DNA of 6,558 nt from Planctomycetales bacterium (GTDB lineage: Bacteria; Planctomycetota; Planctomycetia; Gemmatales; Gemmataceae), in assembly GCA_020054355.1 (NCBI GenBank), contig JAGVLI010000308.1, forward strand, positions 1-6,558. The letters are read 5' to 3'. This document shows positions 1 to 5,814 of this stretch, piece after piece; the first letter of the stretch is position 1; each line of letters opens with the position of its first letter. Position numbers and translations under genes: made by a program. The notes under the pieces were generated by a model. That model was not told the DNA's origin. It saw only the letters and a program-made list of their open reading frames with translations, and did not search any database.

Positions 1-9
1 CAATACCTC

Positions 10-75
10 GTAGGGTCCGCTGTGCGGACCATTGGCCTGCCGCACCGATGCAATGGTCCGCACAGCGGACCCTAC
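10..75. repeat. Perfect 25-bp inverted repeat with nested hairpins (REP/BIME-like or miniature element)
   Basis: Positions 10-34 and 51-75 are exact reverse complements over 25 bp, separated by a 16-nt loop (35-50). Each arm is itself palindromic: GGTCCGC-TGT-GCGGACC at 14-30 and GGTCCGC-ACA-GCGGACC at 55-71, so the element can fold as one long hairpin or as two small 7-bp hairpins. This is the architecture of paired REP units (BIMEs), which in many bacteria are moved by REP-associated tyrosine transposases. It starts 20 nt beyond the stop codon of the minus-strand gene ending at 96, so read-through RNA would carry the hairpin and it could also act as a terminator or 3'-end stabiliser. No target-site duplication is obvious in the flanks, no transposase is in the window, and no U-tract follows on the minus strand. 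The palindrome is seen directly; the element class is inferred. Confidence 0.85.
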
Positions 76-95
76 AGAAATGCAACTCGAATTAC

Positions 96-1622
96 TTACG
101 CCAGCGCTGCCCGCGCCCGTTTCACCAGGTCATTGTCCCGATCTTGCGTGCCGTGCAGGTTGAACATGCTCGCTGCCAGGAAGCGGTTGCGCAAGGCCGG
201 CGTCGCATGATAGAAGTCTTCCAGCGCCGCCGAGCTGAACTTGTAATCGTGCGAATCGCGGCCCTTGAGGAAGATCAGTCGGCGCGCCGCCGTCATCAGC
301 GCCTGCGGGTCGGCATCGGGCTGTTGCAGGTAGGCCAACGTCTTCTGGGCCGCCGCCAGCTTGTCCTTGCTGACTTCCGTCAGCACCTCTTCAATCGCTC
401 CCGCGCCGGTGGCTTGCGGCTTGGCCGCTTCCAGGGCGTCGATCTTCAAATCCTTGAGTGCCGGGCCGCGCTGCTTCATTACCTCGCGGAACATGGGCAG
501 GAACGTGCCGGCTTGCAGCAGCAGGTAGCGGCGGGTTTCATCATTGCTGGCGTTCTGGAAGCCGAAATGGAGCGCGTTGGCGGTCGTCACGGTATGCAGG
601 CCGACGATGCCGGGCTGCCGCATCAGCAACTCCCCGGCCCCCAGGAAGATGCCATCCCACACTGAGCTGGGATCGACTTCCTTGTTCAGCAGGTCCACGA
701 TCTGCTCGGCAACATCCGCCGGCGAGCCAGTGCGCAGCGTGGTCAGGAAGCTGGTGGCCGCCCCGGCATCCGGCTTGCCGCGCTGCCAGTGAGCGCGAAT
801 CTTCGCCAACCGCTTGAGATTCTCGCGGCCAGGGCGGTCCGGTTCGCCGTCCCGTTTGGCGGGGTTGTCGCCTTCGTGCTCCAGCAGCGCGAACGCCAGC
901 GAACGCACGATCGGCTCGGCGTGCCGCCAGCCAATGGTCTGCAAGGTGCGCCAGGCATTGGCGACAAAGATGGCCTTGTGGCCGATGTCGCGAAAGTCGC
1001 GCGCCCCCAACCGCCAGAAGCCTTCGATGACCTCGATGGCCCCGGCATGGCGGACGAACGACGCAATCGCACGATCCGCGCCTTCCTCATCCCAGGTATC
1101 CATCGCTTCCAGGAAGCGTTGCTTCGCCTGGTGGCCGGCTGGCAGCTTGGCCTCGTCCACCGGCGACATCGACCAGTTGCCTTCCTGACGATTGCGCTCC
1201 TGAGAGCTTTTGAAGTAGTCCAGTGACCAGAACAACGGCAGCCAGCGGTCGGCATCCGGGGCGGCGACGGTGGCCAGGTGCGCCGAGTTGACTACCAGCA
1301 CCGCATGGAACTTGAAGCCGACCGGCCGGGGCTTGATGCCGCGCACGCCCGCCAGCATGAGCGCGGCCAGCAGTTCCTGATAGGTCGTGCCCTTCTTGAT
1401 CTTGCCGGCGACTTCTTCGAGCAGCCGATTCCGTGGGGTTTCCTCGATGAGCTTGACCAGCGGCTCGATGTCCGCGCTCAGCTGCACCTTGTTGGGCGCT
1501 GCCTTGACGTCGTCGGCCGCGAGCGTCGGCAGACCGCGCAGGAAGCCAAAATCGCCCAGGCCAACCACGGCGCCCGCTTGCAGGGAATGGCGAACGAATT
1601 CACGGCGATTGATGCGAGACAT
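96..1622 (-). CDS. Tat-signal secreted protein of unknown function, His-rich and mostly helical
   Basis: The product is 508 aa. I chose the start at 1622 because GGAGG (1631-1635) sits 8 nt upstream and the protein then opens with a twin-arginine signal: N5-R6-R7-E8-F9-V10-R11, followed by a modest hydrophobic stretch to about residue 35. A longer in-frame start at 1694 lies right beside a TATAAT box and is unlikely to be transcribed. Folded export through the Tat system to the cell surface or periplasm is therefore likely. The mature part looks almost entirely alpha-helical, with recurring His-centred helices: F103-K-F-H106 to H115, G214-H215-K to W232-R-H234, G341-L-H343-T-V-T to H352, and S457-H458-D to H472. 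Such repeated His could bind a metal or cofactor. The GH(x)...AxAW and LHxVTxxxAL patterns faintly recall the questin-oxidase-like (DUF4243) family, but I do not claim that assignment. It probably has its own promoter, 119 nt after the flotillin-like gene. Confidence 0.85.
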   Translation of the reverse strand: MSRINRREFVRHSLQAGAVVGLGDFGFLRGLPTLAADDVKAAPNKVQLSADIEPLVKLIEETPRNRLLEEVAGKIKKGTTYQELLAALMLAGVRGIKPRPVGFKFHAVLVVNSAHLATVAAPDADRWLPLFWSLDYFKSSQERNRQEGNWSMSPVDEAKLPAGHQAKQRFLEAMDTWDEEGADRAIASFVRHAGAIEVIEGFWRLGARDFRDIGHKAIFVANAWRTLQTIGWRHAEPIVRSLAFALLEHEGDNPAKRDGEPDRPGRENLKRLAKIRAHWQRGKPDAGAATSFLTTLRTGSPADVAEQIVDLLNKEVDPSSVWDGIFLGAGELLMRQPGIVGLHTVTTANALHFGFQNASNDETRRYLLLQAGTFLPMFREVMKQRGPALKDLKIDALEAAKPQATGAGAIEEVLTEVSKDKLAAAQKTLAYLQQPDADPQALMTAARRLIFLKGRDSHDYKFSSAALEDFYHATPALRNRFLAASMFNLHGTQDRDNDLVKRARAALA

Positions 1623-1630
1623 GAGAGCAT

Positions 1631-1635
1631 CCTCC
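1631..1635 (-). promoter_or_regulatory. Ribosome binding site of the Tat-signal protein, decides its start
   Basis: On the minus strand GGAGG lies 8 nt before the ATG at 1620-1622. This favours 1622 over the in-frame ATG at 1694, which would put 24 residues before the twin-arginine motif. Confidence 0.75.
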
Positions 1636-1695
1636 GAGAAAGGATGGATCGGATCGTCCACCTCGGCCGACGCCGGCCACGCCAAGCCAATCATG

Positions 1696-1701
1696 ATTAT
1701 A
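1696..1701 (-). promoter_or_regulatory. Candidate -10 box (perfect TATAAT) for the Tat-signal protein gene
   Basis: The minus strand reads TATAAT at 1701-1696, a perfect sigma-70 -10 hexamer in an otherwise very GC-rich sequence, about 74 nt upstream of the start at 1622. It falls in the gap after the flotillin-like gene, where a promoter would be expected. The -35 is poor: TTGGCT is present only 13 nt upstream, shorter than the usual 16-18. A promoter here is plausible but not certain. Confidence 0.45.
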
Positions 1702-1741
1702 CCGGGAACGGCGCAGCCAATACCACAGCGAGCGGCGGGGT

Positions 1742-3262
1742 TTATTGCTCTCCCATCGCCTTCTCGCTGGCATGACCGTTGGCCAATGGCGGCCGTTTGC
1801 CGAATTGCTCCGCCACTGCCAGCACGCTCGCCAGGAAGCCGGACAGTCCGTTGCCGTCGGTCGCGCCGTCGCCGCTGATGTGGACCGAACGCAATTCGGT
1901 GGGCTTGGGCAGGGTCGCGGCGATCTCCGGCAGTCGTGCGATCAGCTGCGCTTGCAGGAGTGACTGCGACAGATCGTTCTCGATGGCACGTCGCTGCTTC
2001 TCCAGCGCCAGGTCGCGCTCGCCCCGCGCCGCTTGGGCCTGATGCACCAGGTTCTCTCTCGCCAGGTTCGCCTCGGTCCGTTGCCCTTCTTGCTCGGCTT
2101 TCAGCTGGTCCAGCTCGCTCTGCTGCCGTAGTGCTTGCAGCTCCTGGCCGATGCGCCGCGCTTGCACATCCAGTTCGTGCAACGTGCGTTCCAGCTCGGC
2201 TTCCTTGCGGGCCTTCTCGGTGGTCGTCTGCTGGAGCAGCGCTTGCCGGACGGCTTCTTGTTCGATGTCGAGCCGGCGAGCTTTCTCCGATTGTTCGCGG
2301 TCGAAGCGCTGCTGTTCCTGCTGGCTGCGCACCTCGGCCAATCGGCGTTCCACTTCCAGCTCGGCGATGTCGCGTGCCTGGCGGTTGTTCAGTTCCTGCG
2401 AGGAAATCTGCTGCTGGGCTTCCAGTTCGGCCATGCGGGCCAGCTTTTCCCGTTCGGCCCGGAATGGCTTCTGCAAGTTCTCCCAGACGCGCGTCGAGCT
2501 GACCACCGCTTCCTTGATCTGCACGGTCACGATCTTCAGCCCCAGGCCGGTCGAGCGGTTGCCCTCCTCACCGCCCTCGGCCACCGCCCGCAAGCGATGC
2601 GTCAGCTCGGCGATGATCGGCTGCTTGTCGTTGAGGATGGCGTCGATGCTCATGGTGGCGACCTTGTCCTTGATGGCCGCCTCCGCCTGCTCGCGCAGCT
2701 GCACCTTGACGATCCGCATGCGGTCGCTCGGATCGGAGAAATCCAGACGGCGATAGGCCGTCTTCACGTCGTCCACCACCCATTGCACGTAAGCCTGCAC
2801 CAGCACGCCCTGCCGTTCGGCGCAGATGCAGCGGGCGTTGATGAGCAGCGTCTGCACGGCGGCGGGGATGATGAGAAACGCATCCGTGGCCGGGCGATAA
2901 CCGAACGAGACGCCCAGGCCGATGTGAACCGGCTCGGCATGACCGCGGCGCGTATGCACGACGTAGACATTCGGCGCGACGACGACGGTCTTCCAGAAAC
3001 CAAAGCCGGTGATGCGATAATCCAGCGGCGCCGTGGCAACGGCGCTGTCCTCGTCGGCCAGCGCCAGGTCCATGCTGGCGGACAGGATGCTTGAGTCTTC
3101 GGCGGATCGATTGCGCATCCCCGCCACCATGGTATTCCTGGCTGGCCGCGCGGCAGCGGCTGGCGCCGGCGGCGCCGCCTTCTGCCAGGGTTTCAGGTCG
3201 CGCTCGACCTTGGCTTGCTGGCTCATCACTTCGTTGAGATAGGAGTTCGATTGCTCGTTCAT
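1742..3262 (-). CDS. Flotillin-like SPFH/band 7 domain protein with long coiled coil
   Basis: The product is 506 aa. The start at 3262 has GAGGG (3269-3273) 6 nt upstream; the frame stays open much further upstream, but only as a shadow inside the nitrilase gene. Residues 1-80 are polar and low in complexity, with an Ala/Pro run near 29-41. Residues about 85-265 fit an SPFH/band 7 domain (GxxxGY around 117-122, then the VQAYVQWVVDD strand region and the REQAEAAIKDKVA helix at 190-202). Residues about 268-440 form a Glu/Arg/Gln/Ala-rich coiled coil, followed by LPEIAATLPKP (444-454) and a short strand ending in GDG, as at the end of flotillins. Members of this family oligomerise and organise membrane microdomains. 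Unusually, I see no transmembrane or hairpin membrane segment, so membrane attachment is unclear. No NfeD-type partner is adjacent. It follows the nitrilase gene by 107 nt and may be part of the same transcript. Confidence 0.88.
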   Translation of the reverse strand: MNEQSNSYLNEVMSQQAKVERDLKPWQKAAPPAPAAAARPARNTMVAGMRNRSAEDSSILSASMDLALADEDSAVATAPLDYRITGFGFWKTVVVAPNVYVVHTRRGHAEPVHIGLGVSFGYRPATDAFLIIPAAVQTLLINARCICAERQGVLVQAYVQWVVDDVKTAYRRLDFSDPSDRMRIVKVQLREQAEAAIKDKVATMSIDAILNDKQPIIAELTHRLRAVAEGGEEGNRSTGLGLKIVTVQIKEAVVSSTRVWENLQKPFRAEREKLARMAELEAQQQISSQELNNRQARDIAELEVERRLAEVRSQQEQQRFDREQSEKARRLDIEQEAVRQALLQQTTTEKARKEAELERTLHELDVQARRIGQELQALRQQSELDQLKAEQEGQRTEANLARENLVHQAQAARGERDLALEKQRRAIENDLSQSLLQAQLIARLPEIAATLPKPTELRSVHISGDGATDGNGLSGFLASVLAVAEQFGKRPPLANGHASEKAMGEQ

Positions 3263-3290
3263 GATGTGCCCTCGCGAACGGAGATGAGAT

Positions 3291-3318
3291 TGGTGCAGGG
3301 CGCGGCAGCGCCCGACCA
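3291..3318. other. GC-rich hairpin between nitrilase and flotillin-like genes
   Basis: A perfect 6-bp stem GGGCGC-GGCA-GCGCCC (3298-3313) is flanked by TGGT (3291-3294) and ACCA (3315-3318), which extend the pairing by 4 bp across a small internal loop. It lies in the 107-nt gap on the minus-strand transcript, about 30 nt before the flotillin-like start. There is no following U-run, so it is not a classic intrinsic terminator; it could be an RNA processing or stability element, or chance in GC-rich sequence. Confidence 0.35.
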
Positions 3319-3369
3319 GAGGAAAGAGACTTGAGATGGCCGTGCGGTTCGGAGCCGCGCAGGCTCTCG

Positions 3370-4263
3370 CTACGACGACACCTGATCGCGGACCAGTTCG
3401 CCGAACAGTTCGGGGCGGCGCGTGCGCAGCATGTAGTTCGCCAGGGACCGTTCGCGCGCCAGCAGCATGGCGTCCAACTCGGTCACGATCATTTCCTCGA
3501 CGATGCGTTCCTGCTGCGTGCTGGCCAGCAGTTCGCCATCCGGACCCCAGATCAGGGCGGCCCCGGCGTGGTGCGGCTGATTCTCGTGGTCCCTGGGATA
3601 GATGTCCACGTAGCCGGCTCGGCCGACCTGGTCGGTGAGCACCGCGAAGCAGGCGTTTTCGCGGGCGCGCAAGGCGTACTTCTGGAAGAAGGCGTGCGAT
3701 GAGCGCCGCGCCGCGGTCTCGCTTTCCGGCGTGTCCTGCCAGACCTTGAACCGGGCGGCATGCGGCATCAGCAGCACGTCGGCGCCGCGCAGGGCCAGCA
3801 CCCGCGCAATCTCCGGAAATTGATTGTCGTAGCAGATGACGACGCCGACCTTGCACTTGCCGACGTCGAACACGTTGATGTCCCGGCCGCCCTTGTAGTA
3901 CAGGGTCTCGTCGCGCGACATGTGCAGCTTGCGCTGCTTGCCGAGATAGCCTTCCGGCCCCACCAGCACGACCGTATTGAACGTGATGTCGCGCTCCTTC
4001 TCGCTCAGTCCAACGGCCAGGAAAAGCCGGTGGCGGCGCGCCAGCTGTTGGAGCTTGTGGACGCTGGGGCCATCGGGCACTGGCTCGGCGAGTTCCCAGG
4101 TATTGGGCGTGCAATGGCCGTGGACGATCAGTTCGGGAAACAGCACCAGGTCGGCTTTTTCCGCGGCGGCCCGCTCGCACCAGCCGGCAATGCCATTGAG
4201 GACGCGCTCGGGTTCGCCCAGGTAGCCGTTCATGCTCACGGCCGCCACTCGCATCGTCTGCAT
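3370..4263 (-). CDS. Nitrilase-superfamily carbon-nitrogen hydrolase
   Basis: The product is 297 aa, the usual length for this superfamily, and has no signal peptide, so it should act in the cytoplasm. The catalytic Glu-Lys-Cys triad is intact: E44 in LVLFPEL, K112 in RKLHM, and C144 in VVICYDNQFPE; E119, the second conserved Glu after the Lys, is also present. The N-terminal strand MRVAAVSMN and the late HAGAALIWGPDGELLA strand pair complete the alpha-beta-beta-alpha fold. Enzymes of this type hydrolyse amides, carbamoyl groups or nitriles through a Cys-acyl intermediate. The exact branch (for example N-carbamoyl-amine amidase or omega-amidase type) cannot be fixed by eye. The start at 4263 is preceded at 8 nt by GGAGG inside the purine-rich block 4270-4277; an ATG three codons later (4254) is a weaker alternative. 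It begins only 15 nt after the alpha/beta hydrolase stop, which indicates co-transcription. Confidence 0.93.
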   Translation of the reverse strand: MQTMRVAAVSMNGYLGEPERVLNGIAGWCERAAAEKADLVLFPELIVHGHCTPNTWELAEPVPDGPSVHKLQQLARRHRLFLAVGLSEKERDITFNTVVLVGPEGYLGKQRKLHMSRDETLYYKGGRDINVFDVGKCKVGVVICYDNQFPEIARVLALRGADVLLMPHAARFKVWQDTPESETAARRSSHAFFQKYALRARENACFAVLTDQVGRAGYVDIYPRDHENQPHHAGAALIWGPDGELLASTQQERIVEEMIVTELDAMLLARERSLANYMLRTRRPELFGELVRDQVSS

Positions 4264-4269
4264 GTCAAA

Positions 4270-4277
4270 CCCCTCCC
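4270..4277 (-). promoter_or_regulatory. Strong ribosome binding site in the 15-nt hydrolase-nitrilase gap
   Basis: On the minus strand GGGAGGGG fills most of the 15-nt gap between the hydrolase TAA and the nitrilase ATG. It supports the start at 4263 and independent ribosome loading of the second gene in a shared transcript. Confidence 0.7.
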
Positions 4278-4278
4278 G

Positions 4279-5358
4279 TTATTTCTTCAGCCAGCGGTCG
4301 AGCCACTCGTAGGCCGTCTTGCGGACCTCGGGTGGAAAATTGTGGTCGCAGTCCGGGTAGTTCGCCGCCAGCTTGTCGGCGGCTCCCAGCAATTCGTAGA
4401 CCGGCTTCGCGGCCTTGATGCAATCCTTGACGCCGTCCGGGTCGAAGTTGTGGTCCTTCACCGGAGCGCTGGCCAGGAAGGCGCGCGGCGCCAGTGCCGC
4501 GACGACCTCGGTAAAATCGAACGGCACCTTTTCCGGCTTGAGGTCGTAGGCGGTGCGCAGGCGCGGCATGTAGCCGTCGTGGCTCCAGCCTTTCAGGTCG
4601 CCCTTCATGTATTTCGGAAAGCTGCAGAAACCGCAGTTGGAGACGATGCAGCGGATGCGCGGATCGAAGACGGCGACGAACATGCTGTTGTGTCCGCCCA
4701 GCGAATGGCCGATGACGCCGATGCGCCGCGGATCGACTTCCGGCAGCGACTGCAACAGATCGACGCAGCGCATGTGGTTCCAGATGCCCTTCATGGTCGC
4801 GCTGACGTAGCCGTTCTGATAGGCATCGAACTTGTATTCACCCATGTTCACGTAATCGGGAACAATGCAGACGTAGCCGCGCTCGGCCAGATGCACGGCA
4901 TACGCGCGGTCTTCCTTCGCTCCCAGGCCGACCGCCACGCCCTTGCCCAAGTCGCGGCTGGTCGGGTGCAGACAGAGCACGGCCGGCAGCTTGCCTTTTA
5001 CTTCGAGCGGCACGAGCAAGTAGGCCGGCAGCCGGTCGCCCTTCTCCACGGCCAGGGTGATCTTGCGGCGGACGTATTGATCCATCTTCACTTCTTCAAC
5101 CGTCCGCACGTCCAGCGGCACCTTGCGTTGGTCGTCGGGCAGCGGCCCCATCACTTCCTGCATATTGGCCAGGATGTGCGCCCGGCGCTTGGCCCAGTCG
5201 TCCGCGTTCTTGACGGGCTGCTCCCTGTTCTCGGCATCGCGCCAGACGAGGAGCTTGGACTTGTCGGGATAGACGGGCGGCGCTTGGGCGCGGCAGAGCG
5301 GAGCGAGGATCGTAGCTGCCAGCAACCCGGCCAGCAGCTGTCGCGTAGAGTGGTTCAT
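4279..5358 (-). CDS. Secreted alpha/beta hydrolase (acetyl-xylan-esterase / dienelactone-hydrolase-like)
   Basis: The product is 359 aa with a Sec signal peptide: basic start, hydrophobic core at about 8-21, and a likely cleavage near A24-Q-A26. No lipobox precedes the Cys at 22. The mature protein is a full alpha/beta hydrolase: LPAVLCLHPTS (124-134) supplies the oxyanion region, IGHSLGGHNS (216-225) is the nucleophile elbow with S219, a D302-H-N-F-D306 stretch probably carries the acid, and D338-H339-N-F supplies the catalytic His. The layout resembles the esterases that planctomycetes encode in great number for acetylated polysaccharides; the substrate is not readable from sequence. The start at 5358 is supported by AAGGA 7 nt upstream (5366-5370) and by the signal peptide; the frame is open for another 125 codons upstream but there overlaps the opposite-strand gene. 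It is the first gene of a minus-strand run with the nitrilase, and divergent from the small gene at 5458. Confidence 0.92.
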   Translation of the reverse strand: MNHSTRQLLAGLLAATILAPLCRAQAPPVYPDKSKLLVWRDAENREQPVKNADDWAKRRAHILANMQEVMGPLPDDQRKVPLDVRTVEEVKMDQYVRRKITLAVEKGDRLPAYLLVPLEVKGKLPAVLCLHPTSRDLGKGVAVGLGAKEDRAYAVHLAERGYVCIVPDYVNMGEYKFDAYQNGYVSATMKGIWNHMRCVDLLQSLPEVDPRRIGVIGHSLGGHNSMFVAVFDPRIRCIVSNCGFCSFPKYMKGDLKGWSHDGYMPRLRTAYDLKPEKVPFDFTEVVAALAPRAFLASAPVKDHNFDPDGVKDCIKAAKPVYELLGAADKLAANYPDCDHNFPPEVRKTAYEWLDRWLKK

Positions 5359-5421
5359 GGAGCGATCCTTCTTGTCCAGGGTGCCAGGGTACTGTCGCGC
5401 TTCTACGCAATGGACAGTTTC

Positions 5422-5430
5422 TGGTATACT
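5422..5430 (+). promoter_or_regulatory. Extended -10 promoter of the small plus-strand gene
   Basis: TGG-TATACT (5422-5430) is an extended -10 element (TGn plus a 5/6 TATAAT match), about 28 nt before the ATG at 5458. At 17-nt spacing the -35 is only TCTACG, which the extended -10 may compensate for. An in-frame ATG at 5410 lies upstream of this box and so would not be in the transcript. The 99-nt intergenic region must also hold the promoter of the divergent hydrolase, which I could not identify. Confidence 0.5.
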
Positions 5431-5457
5431 GCCAAACAGCAGGCCAGAGGATTTTTC

Positions 5458-5751
5458 ATGTCGAGCAAGATCCGCACTCCCAACGACGAAGCCGCCATTC
5501 TCCGGCGGGTGATGCAGCCGCGGAACGGAAATCTCACGAAAACCGCTGCGCGCGCCATCCTGGGATGGAATCTTACCGAGGAAGACCGCGCTCGAATGAA
5601 CGACTTGGTTCAGAGGAACCAGCGTGGAACATTGACAGCCGAAGAACTCGCTGAATTGCATGGCTATCTGCGCGTGGGGATTTTCCTGGACTTGATGCAC
5701 TCCAAAGCACGCCTCAGTCTGAAGCGCGAGCAAATCGCCTCAGGGCGCTGA
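5458..5751 (+). CDS. Small charged protein of a planctomycete-type hypothetical family
   Basis: The product is 97 aa, soluble, without signal peptide or membrane segment. The start at 5458 has AGAGGA (5446-5451) 6 nt upstream and a promoter box just before that. The conserved-looking core is AARAILGWNLTEEDRARMNDL (residues 30-50 region), then GTLTAEELAELHGYLRVG (57-74) and a basic tail LMHSKARLSLKR (79-90). I recall many planctomycete proteins with this pattern of an EEDRARM helix, a GTLT-EE-AEL turn-helix and a terminal SKAR; no function is established to my knowledge. My recollection, unverified, is that such genes often precede a nuclease or toxin-like gene, which would suggest an antitoxin or partner role. 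Here nothing follows on the same strand, as the next gene converges from 5815. Codon use looks less GC-rich at third positions than in the neighbours. Confidence 0.8.
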   Translation: MSSKIRTPNDEAAILRRVMQPRNGNLTKTAARAILGWNLTEEDRARMNDLVQRNQRGTLTAEELAELHGYLRVGIFLDLMHSKARLSLKREQIASGR

Positions 5752-5775
5752 GCTTGCGGCTTTCGCCGCCGAAGC
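5752..5775. terminator. Possible bidirectional terminator hairpin between convergent genes
   Basis: Directly after the TGA of the small gene, GCTT-GCGGC (5752-5760), loop TTTC, then GCCGC (5765-5769) and, after a 2-nt bulge, AAGC (5772-5775) form a 9-bp stem. It sits in the 63-nt gap between two convergent genes, where a shared terminator is expected. There is no U-tract on either strand, so the call is weak. Confidence 0.35.
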
Positions 5776-5814
5776 ACGGCCGCCCACAGAAGGCAACCAT
5801 GCAAAGAGCTTGGC

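Noticed and set aside
1..95. The palindrome as a CRISPR repeat or spacer unit.
   Set aside because: There are only two copies in inverted orientation with a 16-nt loop; CRISPR repeats are direct and regularly spaced.
48..665. 205-codon plus-strand open frame overlapping the palindrome and the end of the Tat protein gene.
   Set aside because: It is antisense to the Tat protein, starts inside the repeat loop, and has no recognisable features.
2135..3094. 319-codon plus-strand open frame opposite the flotillin-like gene.
   Set aside because: It is an antisense shadow, full of Leu, His, Arg and Gln from the complement of the coiled-coil codons, with no domain or ribosome site.
3263..4180. 306-codon N-terminal extension of the flotillin-like gene.
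   Set aside because: It overlaps the nitrilase gene in another frame of the same strand, is Arg/Pro/Gly-rich with no domain, and the ATG at 3262 has a good ribosome site.
3760..5457. A very long plus-strand open frame (663 codons, 3760-5751) that runs in frame into the small protein.
   Set aside because: The part before 5458 is antisense to the nitrilase and hydrolase genes, both of which have intact catalytic motifs. Its translation is His/Val/Arg/Ala-rich without a recognisable domain, as expected of a GC-rich shadow frame. Only the last 97 codons have a ribosome site and promoter.
5359..5733. 125-codon N-terminal extension of the alpha/beta hydrolase.
   Set aside because: It would bury the signal peptide in the interior and lies antisense to the small gene at 5458-5751; the ATG at 5358 has its own ribosome site.
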